The notes: a model not told the origin generated them from the letters alone. DNA of 64,000 nt from Poriferisodalis sp965204125 (GCF_965204125.1 NZ_OZ241968.1:558001-622000), one strand, 5' to 3'; positions 48,541-58,755 are shown, counted from the first letter of the stretch. Program-made: numbers and translations.

Positions 48541-50712
48541 ATGACGATGGCAGTTGAGCGATCGGCGGCGGGGCGGCTGACGGCTTTCCTGCCTCGCGAG
48601 CCGGATGCCGACTCGCTGCTCGAGGGCTTCCTGGACTACACGGCCGACATCGGCCTGGAGCTCTACCCCGCCCAAGAAGACGCCATCTTGGAGATCTTCG
48701 GCGGCAACCACGTCATCATCACCACTCCGACCGGTTCGGGAAAGTCGCTGGTGGGCCTCGCTGCGCATTTCGAGGCGGTGGCGCGGGGCCAGCGCAGCTA
48801 CTACACCGCGCCGGTCAAAGCGCTCGTGTCGGAGAAGTTCTTCGCGCTCTGCGACGAGCTGGGGGCTGCCATCGTCGGCATGGTGACCGGCGACGGCGCT
48901 GTCAACCCCGATGCGCCGGTGGTGTGCTGCACGCAGGAGATCCTGGCGAACCTCGCATTGCGCTCAGGCGCTGACGCCCCGGTCGACAGCGTCGTCATGG
49001 ACGAGTTCCACTTCTATTCCGACCGCGACCGGGGCTGGGCGTGGCAGGTGCCGCTGCTCGAGCTGACCGGCACACAGATGATCCTGATGAGCGCCACGCT
49101 CGGCCCCACCCAGCGCTTCGCCGAGGACCTGCAGCGGCGCTCGGGCCGCGAAGTCGCCACCGTGACGGGAGCGGAACGGCCGGTGCCGCTCACCTTCACC
49201 TACCGCGAGACCACGCTGCACCAGTCGCTCGAAGAGCTGCTGGAGCTGCGGCGGGTGCCCGCCTACATCGTCCACTTCACCCAGAGGGCCGCCACCGAGC
49301 GGGCACAGGCGCTCACGAGCCTCAACGTGCTCACCAAGGACGAGAAGGCGCAGGTGGCCGCGGAGATCGTCGACTTCCGGTTCGACTCGCCGTTCGGCCG
49401 TGACATTCAGCGCTTCGTCAAGGCGGGCGTCGGCGTCCATCACGCCGGGATGCTGCCCAAGTACCGGCTGCTGGTGGAGCGGCTGGCCGGGGCGGGCCTG
49501 CTCAAGCTCATCTGCGGCACCGACACGCTCGGCGTCGGCGTGAACGTGCCCATCCGCACGGTGGTGTTCACCCAGCTCTGCAAGTACGACGGCCGCGACA
49601 CCCGGGTGCTGTCAGTGCGAGATTTCCAGCAGATCGCCGGCCGGGCGGGGCGCCGTGGCTTCGACCACGAGGGTTTCGTGTGGTGCCAAGCGCCCGAGCA
49701 TGAGGTGGAGTACGCGATGGCGCTCGAGAAGGCCCGCGAGAAGTTCGGCGACGACCCGGCGAAGCTCCGCAAGGTGCGCCGACCGTCCCCGCCCAAGCGG
49801 GGCTACGCGCCGTGGAACGGCGACACGTTCGAACGCCTGGCGTCAGGCGAACCCGAGCTGCTGCGCTCGCAGTTCGACGTGTCGCACTCGATGCTGATGA
49901 ACGTGCTGGATCGGCCCGGCGACGGCTGCGCAGCGATGCGCCGGCTGCTCACCGACAACCACGAGACCCGGGCCGCCAACCGCACCCACATCCGCCGCGC
50001 CATCGCAATTTACCGATCCTTGACCGAGACGCAGGTGGTGGAACAGCTCGCGGAACCCGATGAGCTCGACCGCCTCGTGCGGGTCAACGTGGACCTGCAG
50101 GCCGAGTTCGACCTGACCCAGCCGCTGTCGCCGTTCGCACTCGACGCCATCGAGTTTCTCGACCCCGACGAGCCGACCTACCCGCTCGACGTGCTCAGCG
50201 TGCTGGAGGCAACGCTCGAGAACCCGACCGTGGTGCTGGAACGGCAGCGAGACCTTGCTCGCACCGACCTGCTGGCCGAGATGAAGGCCGAGGGCGTGGA
50301 GTACGAGGAGCGCATGGAGCGCCTCGAAGAAGTCGAGTGGCCCAAGCCGCTGCGCGACTGGCTCTATGACAGCTTCAACGCCTGGTCGACCCACCACCCC
50401 TGGCTGCGCAATGACAACATCCGCCCCAAGTCAGTGGCACGCGACCTGCGAGAGCGGGCCATGACGTTCCGCGAGTACGTCAACCACTACGGCATCAAGG
50501 GCTCGGAGGGAGTGCTGCTGCGCTACCTCAGCGATGCCTACAAGGCGCTCGTGCGCAACGTGCCCGAAGATCGCCGCACCGACGACATCGTGGAGCTGAC
50601 GCGATGGCTCGGCGACCTCGTGCGCAACACCGACAGCAGCCTCATCGACGAATGGGAACGGCTGGAGCAGCTCAGCAAGGAAGAGGGAGCTGATCAGGTC
50701 GGCGCCCGGTAG
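48541..50712 (+). CDS. DEAD/DEAH-box helicase with C-terminal DUF3516 domain
   Basis: 723 residues. Motif I is TTPTGSGKS, motif II is MDEFHFYSD, motif III is MSATLG, and motif VI is QIAGRAGRRGFD, the Ski2/Mtr4-like pattern. The C-terminal third (about 440-723, with YAPWNGDTFERLASGEPELL and FREYVNHYGIKGSEGVLLRYLSD) matches the DUF3516 domain found on actinobacterial helicases. A role in RNA or DNA remodelling is inferred. Its last 19 bases overlap the end of guaB on the opposite strand. Confidence 0.92.
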   Translation: MTMAVERSAAGRLTAFLPREPDADSLLEGFLDYTADIGLELYPAQEDAILEIFGGNHVIITTPTGSGKSLVGLAAHFEAVARGQRSYYTAPVKALVSEKFFALCDELGAAIVGMVTGDGAVNPDAPVVCCTQEILANLALRSGADAPVDSVVMDEFHFYSDRDRGWAWQVPLLELTGTQMILMSATLGPTQRFAEDLQRRSGREVATVTGAERPVPLTFTYRETTLHQSLEELLELRRVPAYIVHFTQRAATERAQALTSLNVLTKDEKAQVAAEIVDFRFDSPFGRDIQRFVKAGVGVHHAGMLPKYRLLVERLAGAGLLKLICGTDTLGVGVNVPIRTVVFTQLCKYDGRDTRVLSVRDFQQIAGRAGRRGFDHEGFVWCQAPEHEVEYAMALEKAREKFGDDPAKLRKVRRPSPPKRGYAPWNGDTFERLASGEPELLRSQFDVSHSMLMNVLDRPGDGCAAMRRLLTDNHETRAANRTHIRRAIAIYRSLTETQVVEQLAEPDELDRLVRVNVDLQAEFDLTQPLSPFALDAIEFLDPDEPTYPLDVLSVLEATLENPTVVLERQRDLARTDLLAEMKAEGVEYEERMERLEEVEWPKPLRDWLYDSFNAWSTHHPWLRNDNIRPKSVARDLRERAMTFREYVNHYGIKGSEGVLLRYLSDAYKALVRNVPEDRRTDDIVELTRWLGDLVRNTDSSLIDEWERLEQLSKEEGADQVGAR

Positions 50713-52205
50713 TTGGGCGCCTCTTTGGTGATCATGATGTCGTGGGGGTGGCTCTCACGCAGAGCGGCTGCAGTGACGCGCACGAACCGGGTGCGCAGCC
50801 GCATGTCGTCGATGCTGGTGGCGCCGCAGTAGCCCATCGCCTGGCGCAGCCCGCCGACAAGCTGGTGCAGCACACCGGCCAGCGGGCCTTTGTAGGCAAC
50901 CCGTCCCTCGATGCCCTCGGGCACCAGCTCTTCCACCTCGCGCCCGTCCTGGAAATAGCGATCCTTGGAGTAGCTGCGCCCTTTCATGGCGCCCACCGAG
51001 CCCATGCCGCGGTACTCCTTGAAGCGCTCGCCCTGGTACAGCACCACCTCGCCGGGCGACTCGTCGGTGCCCGCCAGCAGGCCGCCCACCATGGCGCTGT
51101 GCGCCCCCGCGGCGATCGCCTTGGCAAGATCGCCCGAGAACTGCATGCCGCCGTCTGCGATCACCGGCACCCCGGCCGCTGCGGCCTCCGAGGCGCAGTC
51201 GAACACAGCCGAGATCTGCGGCACCCCCACCCCGGCCACCACCCGGGTCGTGCAGATCGAGCCCGGACCGATGCCGACCTTGATCGCATCGGCTCCGGCG
51301 TCGATGAGCGCACGAGCCGCATCGGCGGTGGCCACATTGCCCGCCACCACCTCGGCAGGGTGATTGGCCTTGATCTTTGCCACGGTCTCGATGACGTCGC
51401 GGCTGTGGCCGTGTGCTGTGTCAACCACGATGGCATCCACGTCGCGCTCCACCAGCGCCGCGGCGCGCTCCATGGTGTCGGGACCGGTGCCGACTGCGGC
51501 GGCGACCAGCAGCCGGCCGTGCTCGTCCTTGGAGGCGTTCGGGAACTGGATGCGCTTCTGGATGTCCTTCACCGTGATCAGGCCGACGAGCCGGAAGTCG
51601 TCGTCGACGATCGGCAGCTTCTCGATGCGGTGGCGGGCCAGCACCACTTGAGCCTCTTCCAAGGTGGTCGGGGCGCTCGCCGTCACCAGCCCTTCCGAGG
51701 TCATCACCTCGTGGATCGGCCGGCTCCAGTCGGTCTCGAAGCGCAGGTCGCGGTTCGTCAGGATCCCGACCAGCCGGCCCGTCGGATCGGTTATCGGCAC
51801 CCCGCTGATCTTGAAGCGGGCCATGAGGTCCTCGGCTTCGGACACCAGATTGTCGGGGCCGAGCGTGAAGGGCTCGTTGATCATCCCCGACTCCGAGCGC
51901 TTCACCTTGTCGACCTCGGCGGCCTGATCGGCGACCGACAGGTTGCGGTGGATCACGCCGATGCCCCCGTGGCGGGCCATGGCGATGGCCAGCCTCGCCT
52001 CGGTGACGGTGTCCATGGCTGCGCTCACCAGCGGGACGGCGAGCGTGATGCCCCGTGTGAACCGCGACGACGTGTCGACCGCATCGGGCAGCACGTCGGA
52101 TGCGTCGGGCACCAGCAGCACGTCGTCGAAGGTGAGCCCGTCGGTCGTGAATTTGCTGTCCAGCGAGGGGAATCGGCCCCGCTCAGGGGGTTGAGATTGG
52201 GCCAT
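50694..52205 (-). CDS. guaB: IMP dehydrogenase
   Basis: 503 residues from the ATG giving MAQSQPPERG. The catalytic Cys loop is GIGPGSICTTRVVAGVGVPQ; the flap begins with GRSYSKDRYFQ; the tandem CBS pair lies between the two halves of the barrel (ISGVPITDPTGRLVGILTNRDLRF and IEKLPIVDDDFRLVGLITVKDI). It makes XMP from IMP with NAD, the committed step to GMP. The in-frame upstream 28 residues are basic and unlike GuaB. The end overlaps the helicase gene by 19 bases, tail to tail. Confidence 0.96.
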   Translation of the reverse strand: MAQSQPPERGRFPSLDSKFTTDGLTFDDVLLVPDASDVLPDAVDTSSRFTRGITLAVPLVSAAMDTVTEARLAIAMARHGGIGVIHRNLSVADQAAEVDKVKRSESGMINEPFTLGPDNLVSEAEDLMARFKISGVPITDPTGRLVGILTNRDLRFETDWSRPIHEVMTSEGLVTASAPTTLEEAQVVLARHRIEKLPIVDDDFRLVGLITVKDIQKRIQFPNASKDEHGRLLVAAAVGTGPDTMERAAALVERDVDAIVVDTAHGHSRDVIETVAKIKANHPAEVVAGNVATADAARALIDAGADAIKVGIGPGSICTTRVVAGVGVPQISAVFDCASEAAAAGVPVIADGGMQFSGDLAKAIAAGAHSAMVGGLLAGTDESPGEVVLYQGERFKEYRGMGSVGAMKGRSYSKDRYFQDGREVEELVPEGIEGRVAYKGPLAGVLHQLVGGLRQAMGYCGATSIDDMRLRTRFVRVTAAALRESHPHDIMITKEAPNYRAPT

Positions 52206-52290
52206 GGCGCACCCTACCGCGCGACCCGAAACGAGCCGGTGAACCCGGCAGGGTAGGTTCACCACCAGCAAGCGAGCCAAGCGAGTCATC

Positions 52291-53511
52291 GTGGCCGATT
52301 TCCAGCAGCACGAGTCGATCGCGACGCTCCATCGCCTTGGCGAGCGGTCCGTCGAGAGCCTCGAAGGCGAGCTGTTCGACTACTCGCGCCGCAGGCCGAT
52401 CGCGCTCATCATCCCAGCGCTGTACAGCGAGCTGCAGGGGCCCGCCCTCGGGAACATCGTCGATGAGATCGCCAAGGTCGCCTACATCGACGAGATCATC
52501 GTGGGCATTGACCGGGCCGACGAGGCCCAGTTCGCAGACGCCAGGCAGTTCTTCGCCCGGCTGCCCCAGCGCACCCGCCTGCTGTGGAACGACGGCCCGC
52601 GGCTGCGCAAGATCGACGAGGTGCTCGCCGACAGGGTGCTCGCACCGACCGAGCCGGGCAAGGGCCGCAACGTCTGGTACTGCCTGGGCTACTTCTTGGC
52701 CTCGGGACGCTGCGAGAACGTCGCCCTGCACGATGCCGACATCCTCACCTACGACCGCGGCCTGCTGGCACGACTGCTGTACCCGATCCTGCATCCCACC
52801 TTCGGGTACTCCTTCTCGAAGGGCTACTACTACCGGGCCGGCGAGGGCGCCTCGGCGCGGCTGAACGGGCGCGTCGTGCGCCTGCTGGTGACACCGCTGC
52901 TGCGGGCGCTGCGGGCCACCATCGGCGAGCACGACTACCTGCGCTACCTGGGCGCCTTCCGCTACCCGCTGGCCGGCGAGTTCGCGATGAAGCTGGACAT
53001 GACCCGCAGCATCCGCATTCCCAGCGACTGGGGCCTCGAGATCGGCGTGCTGTCGGAGGTGTACCGCATCTACCAGGGGCGCCGGATCTGCCAGGTCGAC
53101 CTGTGCGGGCGCTACGACCACAAGCACCAAGACCTCTCGCTCGATGACGCCAACGCCGGCCTGCACAAGATGAGCCGCGACATCGCCAAGGCCATCTACC
53201 GCAAGCTGGCCATCGACGGCACCACGCTGGGAACCGAGATCTTCCGCACCGTGAAGGCCGTCTACTACCGCAACGCTCTCGACCTCGTCAGCCACTACCG
53301 CAACGACGCAACGTTCAACGGCTTCGACTTCGACCTGCACGCTGAGGAGACGGCCGTGGAGCTGTTCGCCTCGGCGATCATGGAAGCCGGCGACGAGTTC
53401 CTGAACGACCCGATGGGCACACCGTTCATCCCGAACTGGTCACGCGTGCAGAGCGCTGTGCCCGATGTGCTCGGCCAGCTCTACGACGCAGTCGAGCTCG
53501 ACAACGCCTGA
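52291..53511 (+). CDS. gpgS: Glucosyl-3-phosphoglycerate synthase-like glycosyltransferase
   Basis: 406 residues, GT-A fold of the GT81 type. The sugar-nucleotide-binding strand is ALIIPALYSELQGPAL, the LRKIDEVLADR segment and the metal-binding ALHDADIL (DxD) follow, and the acceptor region YPLAGEFAMK with GLEIGVLSEVYR fits GpgS/MpgS enzymes. It would transfer glucose (or mannose) to 3-phosphoglycerate to make a compatible solute precursor. Start is GTG 85 bases divergent from guaB. No GpgP phosphatase is next to it; the convergent neighbour is a sugar phosphorylase of the matching family. Confidence 0.8.
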   Translation: MADFQQHESIATLHRLGERSVESLEGELFDYSRRRPIALIIPALYSELQGPALGNIVDEIAKVAYIDEIIVGIDRADEAQFADARQFFARLPQRTRLLWNDGPRLRKIDEVLADRVLAPTEPGKGRNVWYCLGYFLASGRCENVALHDADILTYDRGLLARLLYPILHPTFGYSFSKGYYYRAGEGASARLNGRVVRLLVTPLLRALRATIGEHDYLRYLGAFRYPLAGEFAMKLDMTRSIRIPSDWGLEIGVLSEVYRIYQGRRICQVDLCGRYDHKHQDLSLDDANAGLHKMSRDIAKAIYRKLAIDGTTLGTEIFRTVKAVYYRNALDLVSHYRNDATFNGFDFDLHAEETAVELFASAIMEAGDEFLNDPMGTPFIPNWSRVQSAVPDVLGQLYDAVELDNA

Positions 53512-53555
53512 GCCTCGCAGCGGCGAGCCCTGCCGGGCGGCTCGATGGCGAAGAG

Positions 53556-55418
53556 CTACAGGTTCGTCGGCCGGTGTGCGTGCGCGGGCTCCCGCCGCTC
53601 GGATTCCAGGCACAGCCACATCGTCTGTCCGGCCGCCAGATCCACACGGTCCGACGGACCGTGCAGTGCACCGTCCAGCAGATCTGTGCAGCCGGCCTCG
53701 CCGAACTGCCTGCCTGCGCTGCCTGGCGGGCAGAGCGAAGACAGCACCTCGAGATCCACCGTGAGATGGGTGTGGCCGACATTGGTCACCGACACCACCG
53801 TCTGGCCGCTCTGTGCGTCGCCGCGCATCACCCCCAGTGCCTGCGGCCCCAGGTCCAGCGACACCTGTGGGCTGTCGGGGTGAAAGGCCGGTTGCGCACG
53901 ACGGATGAGCATGCGGTGCACGAGCTCCACCAGGGTTCTGCGCCGGATCCCGTCCTGCGCGCCGAGCAAGTCGACCGCCTCGTCCAAGGTGACCTTGCGC
54001 CGGTTGATCGTGCGCTTGTTCTGCTCCACCGGGGGCAGGCCGTGCTCGGTGACGATGCGCGGCGGCTCGCTGATCGGCGTCCAGTAGCTGGGGGTGCCCA
54101 ATAGTGCGTGCACGTAGAGGGCGGGAACGCCGGCGAGGCTCAGCATGATCGTGTGCGCGGCGAGGAATTGCGCGACGCCCAGCGGGTCTCCATCGCCGGC
54201 GAAGAGATCCCACAGCGAAACGTTCAGCTCGTAGGCCTTGGGTCCCGCAGGCGTGTCGAACTCCGAGTGGGTGCCGCCTGCGCTGTGTGCCGCGGCGATG
54301 AGGCGGTTGATCTCGGCGACGCTCAGCAGCCCCTCCACCGGGCGCAGCCCGATGCCGTCGTGGCTGGCGATGAAATTGAAGAACGACGTACCGGCGGGCG
54401 GCGTCTCGAGCTTGCCCAGCCACTGCTGCATCGCCACCGACGAGCCCGACAGCATCGTGTGAGCCACCAGCGGCGGCAGGCTGAAGTTGTAGACGAGGTG
54501 GGCTTCGTCGCCCTCGCCCCAATACGCCACGTTCTGGTCGTGCGGCACATTGGTCTCGGTGATGATGACCGAGTCGGGACAGCGTGCGTCCAGCAGCGTC
54601 CGCAGCAGCTTCACGAACTCGTGGGTCTGCGGCAGATTCACACACGAGGTGCCGAGCTCCTTCCAGAGATAGGCGATGGCGTCGAGCCGAAACCACCTCA
54701 CGCCCGCATCCACGAGGCGGGCCACCGTGCGCAGCAAATCAAGCAGGACCTCAGGTTCAGCGAAGTCCAGATCGATCTGGTCGAAGCTGAAGGTGCACCA
54801 CAGCAGCCGGGGGCCGTCAGGGGTCTCGATTTCGCGCAGCAGCGGCGTGGTGCGGGGACGCACCACGCTCGACAGGTCGTCCTCCGGCTCGGCGGTGAGC
54901 AGGTAGCGGCTGCCGGGGTCTTCCCCGCTGCAGAACTGGGACATCCACGGGTGATCGGCGCTGACATGGTTCACGACCAGGTCGGCCATGACCGTGTAGG
55001 TCTCGCTGAGATCGCTGATGTCGTCCCAGGCGCCCAGCCGTGGGTCCACGGCACGGTGGTCGGTGATGGCGAAGCCCCCGTCCGAGCTCGCCGGGTAGAA
55101 CGGCAGCACATGCACGACCGACACGACGTCGCCGGTCAGGTCGTCGAGCAGATCGTGCATCGTCTGCATCGGCACCTTGCCCGCTTCGGTAATCGAGTCG
55201 GCGTAGGTGATCACCGCCACGTCGTGCTCATCCCATCGCGGGCCGCCCGCTGCAGCGCCCTCAGTGCCGTCGAGCCCGAGCGTGGACAGCACGTCGTCAA
55301 CGAGTCGATCGGTACGCATCGCCGGGTAGATGAACTCAAGGTGGCGCCGGACGCGGCTGCGGAGATCACCCTCGGTCACGACGTACGGACCCCAGTCATC
55401 AGGCCAATTCTGGGCCAA
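53556..55418 (-). CDS. GH13 sugar phosphorylase (glucosylglycerate/sucrose phosphorylase type)
   Basis: 620 residues, GH13 subfamily 18 pattern. The nucleophile is the Asp in RWFRLDAIAYLWKELGT, the acid/base Glu is in VIITETNVPHDQN, and the transition-state Asp is in FIASHDGIGLRP. The wording of the first motif is that of glucosylglycerate and sucrose phosphorylases, which cleave with phosphate and retain configuration. Next to a glucosyl-3-phosphoglycerate-synthase-like gene, glucosylglycerate is the likeliest substrate (inference). It would recover glucose 1-phosphate without spending ATP. Confidence 0.85.
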   Translation of the reverse strand: MAQNWPDDWGPYVVTEGDLRSRVRRHLEFIYPAMRTDRLVDDVLSTLGLDGTEGAAAGGPRWDEHDVAVITYADSITEAGKVPMQTMHDLLDDLTGDVVSVVHVLPFYPASSDGGFAITDHRAVDPRLGAWDDISDLSETYTVMADLVVNHVSADHPWMSQFCSGEDPGSRYLLTAEPEDDLSSVVRPRTTPLLREIETPDGPRLLWCTFSFDQIDLDFAEPEVLLDLLRTVARLVDAGVRWFRLDAIAYLWKELGTSCVNLPQTHEFVKLLRTLLDARCPDSVIITETNVPHDQNVAYWGEGDEAHLVYNFSLPPLVAHTMLSGSSVAMQQWLGKLETPPAGTSFFNFIASHDGIGLRPVEGLLSVAEINRLIAAAHSAGGTHSEFDTPAGPKAYELNVSLWDLFAGDGDPLGVAQFLAAHTIMLSLAGVPALYVHALLGTPSYWTPISEPPRIVTEHGLPPVEQNKRTINRRKVTLDEAVDLLGAQDGIRRRTLVELVHRMLIRRAQPAFHPDSPQVSLDLGPQALGVMRGDAQSGQTVVSVTNVGHTHLTVDLEVLSSLCPPGSAGRQFGEAGCTDLLDGALHGPSDRVDLAAGQTMWLCLESERREPAHAHRPTNL

Positions 55419-55502
55419 TCGGGTGCGAAACCGTACTGAGCGAGATTAGTGACATTCATCGCGCCGACCGCGTATGCGCGGTGCACCGCGTAGCGTGAAG
55501 CC

Positions 55503-57446
55503 ATGGCCGACACATTGCTGGAAACACCGGTCGAGGGAGCGGACACGCCCTCGGTTCATCCGCTGTCGATGATGACCGAAGCGGAGGCCCACGCCGCCAT
55601 CGAGGTATTGCGTCGCAGCGGGCGCATCGGCGCGGACGCGCGCTTTCACGGCTTCTGCATCGCCGAGCCGCCCAAGGCCGAAGTGGCAGCATGGACGCCC
55701 GGCACCGCCACTGACCGCCGCTTCGAGATCGTCGTGCGCGAGCACGGCGAGGTGCACACCGCTGTGGTGTCGGTGACCCGCGGCGAGGTCGACTCGTGGA
55801 CGCATCATCCCGGCGTGGTGCCTCGGGTGGGCATGGCGGAGCTGTTCGCCGTGATGGACGCCTGCCGGAAGGACCCGGGGTTCGCCGCTGCGCTGGCCAA
55901 GCGCGGCATCACCGATACCTCGCAAGTGCAGATCGACCCCTGGCCCACCGGCGACTACGACTTCGACTTCGAGGTCGGCCGGCGCGTGCAGCGCTGCATC
56001 GCCTTCTGGCGTCCGAACCCCGCCGACAACGGCTATGCGTACCCGCTCGACGGCTTGATGGTGCATATCGACGTCGACACGCTCGAAGTGCTGCAAGTCA
56101 CCGATTTCGACCAATGGCCGGTGGCCTCCGAGCGCGGCAACTACGACGTCGACTCGGTCACCGAGGACTTCGGGCCCATGCGCACCGATCTGCGCCCGAT
56201 CGAGATCACCCAACCCGAAGGCACCAGCTTCACGCTCGAAGACAACGAGCTGTGCTGGCAGAAGTGGTCGATGCGCGTCGTCATGGACGACACCGAGGGC
56301 TTGGTGCTGCACCGCATTGCATACAACGACGGGGGCCGCGTGCGGCCCATCATCGACCGGGCGTCGCTGGCCGAGATGGTGGTGCCCTACGGCGACACCC
56401 GGCCATCGCAAACGTTCAAGCACGCGCTCGACTCGGGCGAGTTCGGCCTCGGCCTGATGAACAACTCGTTGCAGCTCGGCTGCGACTGCCTGGGCGAGAT
56501 CGTCTACCTCGACTCGACGCAGGTGTTCGACGACGGCTCGGTGGTGACCACACCGAACGCCATCTGCATCCACGAGGAGGACTTCGGCATCGGCTGGAAG
56601 CACTTCGACTGGAACGCGGACACCACCGAGGTGCGCCGCTCGCGCCGCCTGGTGGTGAGCGCCATCCACACGATCGGCAACTACGAGTACGGGTTCTTCT
56701 GGTACTTCTACCTCGACGGCACGATCCGCTACGAGGTGAAGCTGACCGGCATCCTCACCACGCGGTCACATCGCGAGGGCGACGACCTGACGTTCGCCCG
56801 CCAGGTGGCACCGCATGTGTCGGCCCCGATCCACCAGCACATCTTCTGCGTGCGGCTGGACATGGCCATCGACGGCAATGCCAACAGCGTGGTGGAGGTC
56901 AACACCGAGGCACTGCCGCCGGGCCCGGACAACCCGTATGGCACCGCGTTCGCCGCGCGGGAAACCGTGCTCGAGAGCGAGCTGGCAGCCCGGCGCAACG
57001 CCAACTCGGCATCGAGCCGATACTGGCGCATCCAGAGCGCGGATCACATCAACCGCCTCGGGCATCCGACCGCCTTCCGGCTGTTGCCGCCGCCTACGGC
57101 CACCATGTTCGCCGCAAACGACAGTCCGCACTCGGAGCGTGCCACGTTCGCCCGGCACAACCTGTGGGTGTCGCCGACCCGGCCCGACGAGCGCTACGGC
57201 GCCGGACGGTTCCCCACCCAGCGCAATGCGGGCGACGGGCTGGAGCGCTACACGGCGGGCGACCGACCGGTGGTCGACACCGACATCACGGTGTGGCACA
57301 CGTTCGGGATCACACACGATGCGCGGCCCGAGGACTTCCCGGTAATGCCCACCGAGTACGTCGGCTTCGGGCTGGTGCCCGACGGCTTCTTCGACCGCAA
57401 CCCGATGCTGGATGTGCCGCCGTCATCCAACGGCCACTGCAGCTAG
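55503..57446 (+). CDS. Primary-amine oxidase (copper/TPQ type)
   Basis: 647 residues, very close in layout to Arthrobacter phenylethylamine oxidase. The topaquinone precursor is Tyr394 in GNYEYGF; the catalytic base is Asp310 in HALDSGEFG; copper ligands are His444 and His446 in APIHQHIF, with the third His in WHTFGITHDARPEDFPVMP. The GCDCLGEIVYLD disulfide cysteine motif is present. It oxidises primary amines to aldehydes with release of ammonia and hydrogen peroxide. No signal peptide is seen, so it is probably cytosolic. The flavoprotein gene follows by 25 bases. Confidence 0.95.
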   Translation: MADTLLETPVEGADTPSVHPLSMMTEAEAHAAIEVLRRSGRIGADARFHGFCIAEPPKAEVAAWTPGTATDRRFEIVVREHGEVHTAVVSVTRGEVDSWTHHPGVVPRVGMAELFAVMDACRKDPGFAAALAKRGITDTSQVQIDPWPTGDYDFDFEVGRRVQRCIAFWRPNPADNGYAYPLDGLMVHIDVDTLEVLQVTDFDQWPVASERGNYDVDSVTEDFGPMRTDLRPIEITQPEGTSFTLEDNELCWQKWSMRVVMDDTEGLVLHRIAYNDGGRVRPIIDRASLAEMVVPYGDTRPSQTFKHALDSGEFGLGLMNNSLQLGCDCLGEIVYLDSTQVFDDGSVVTTPNAICIHEEDFGIGWKHFDWNADTTEVRRSRRLVVSAIHTIGNYEYGFFWYFYLDGTIRYEVKLTGILTTRSHREGDDLTFARQVAPHVSAPIHQHIFCVRLDMAIDGNANSVVEVNTEALPPGPDNPYGTAFAARETVLESELAARRNANSASSRYWRIQSADHINRLGHPTAFRLLPPPTATMFAANDSPHSERATFARHNLWVSPTRPDERYGAGRFPTQRNAGDGLERYTAGDRPVVDTDITVWHTFGITHDARPEDFPVMPTEYVGFGLVPDGFFDRNPMLDVPPSSNGHCS

Positions 57447-57471
57447 CGCAGTAGCGGCCTACTGTGGCCGG

Positions 57472-58755
57472 ATGGCGGGAGCACCCGAAGCCGACGAGCC
57501 CACTCCGACGTCCGCAGCAGGCGAACCCGACGATCTCGGGCTGACGGGCCTCGAACTCGTCGAGCACTTTTCCCCGGCGCCAGCCGAGGGCCTGCGGATA
57601 GCACCGTTCCTGGATGCGATCGAGGCGCAAGCCGAGACCGCAGACCGGACCCGGTCCGTCTCGTCGGAGGTCATCGAGGCCATCCGCGGCACCGACTTCA
57701 TGCGCATGTCGGCCACACGCAACATCGGCGGCGTCGAGGAGACCATGCTGCACATGGGCCGCGAACTCGAAGCGGTGGCAGCCCGCTGCCCGAGCCTGGC
57801 GTGGTGCCTGTGGAACCACCTGTGCGTGTTCCACCTGTTCGTCGGCTCGGTGGGCCCCGACCAGCAGGATTTTCTCACCCACGTCGTGACCAACGGCCAG
57901 TGGGTGTCGTTCCCCGGCGGTGCCCGCAGCTCGGTCTACGGCCGGGTGGAGGGCGACCAGGCCATCCTGAACGGCACCGGCCGCTGGGGCACCGGCGCCC
58001 GCTACGCCGACTATTGCGGGGTGGCCTTCGCCATCACCGGCGACGACGGCAAGCCGGTGAGGCCCATGGACATCCGCTTCACCATCCTGCCCACCACCAC
58101 CGAAGGCATGAAGATCGACCCGTCGTGGGACGGCGCCGGGCTGCGGGCATCGGCCACCGACGATGTCCACTACACCGACGTGCCGGTGAAACTCAGCGAC
58201 TGCGTGGCCTGGTTCGGCGCCAACCGTGCGGAGTCGCTGCGCACGGTGCCGGTGGTGCATCACCGTTACCGTGAGGACTGGGTGGGCATCTCAGACCTGT
58301 GGCTCTCGTTCATGGCAGTGGGCCTCGTGCGCAGGGCGCTGGCCGAGGCTGCCGACGCGGCCGGCGGCCGGCGGGTGATCATCGGCGGCAAGATGGTCGA
58401 TCGGCCCACCGTGCAGGTCAACTTCGGTCGGGCGGCATCACTGCTGGCAGCCGCCGCCGCGGCAACCGAAGCAGCGTGCAATGACGTCGACCGCCGCATC
58501 GCCGCCGGTGTCGTGCCCGACGAAGCCGACTACCTGCGGCAGATGGCCGTGACGACCATGGCCGTGGAGCAGCTCGACGAGGCCATGTCCTTGCTGCACC
58601 GCACCCAGGGCGGCACCGCGCTGCGAGAAGGCGGCGCGTTCGACCGCCGCTACCGCGACTTCCGGGCCATGCCGGTGCACATCAATGTGCACCAAGACCG
58701 CGTGACCCACCAGCTCGGCCGCCACCTTCTCGGCCTCGAACTCAACCCCTTCTGA
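57472..58755 (+). CDS. Flavin-dependent monooxygenase/acyl-CoA dehydrogenase-like protein
   Basis: 427 residues from the ATG giving MAGAPEADEPTPTS. It has the acyl-CoA-dehydrogenase-like fold of the HsaA/DszC group of flavin monooxygenases: SLAWCLWNHLCVFHLF, NGTGRWGTGARYADYCGVAFA and a C-terminal helical bundle with MAVTTMAVEQLDEAMSLLHRTQGG. Members use reduced FMN to hydroxylate aromatic rings or oxidise S/N atoms; a separate reductase is needed and none is adjacent. It follows the amine oxidase closely and is probably co-transcribed. Confidence 0.8.
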   Translation: MAGAPEADEPTPTSAAGEPDDLGLTGLELVEHFSPAPAEGLRIAPFLDAIEAQAETADRTRSVSSEVIEAIRGTDFMRMSATRNIGGVEETMLHMGRELEAVAARCPSLAWCLWNHLCVFHLFVGSVGPDQQDFLTHVVTNGQWVSFPGGARSSVYGRVEGDQAILNGTGRWGTGARYADYCGVAFAITGDDGKPVRPMDIRFTILPTTTEGMKIDPSWDGAGLRASATDDVHYTDVPVKLSDCVAWFGANRAESLRTVPVVHHRYREDWVGISDLWLSFMAVGLVRRALAEAADAAGGRRVIIGGKMVDRPTVQVNFGRAASLLAAAAAATEAACNDVDRRIAAGVVPDEADYLRQMAVTTMAVEQLDEAMSLLHRTQGGTALREGGAFDRRYRDFRAMPVHINVHQDRVTHQLGRHLLGLELNPF

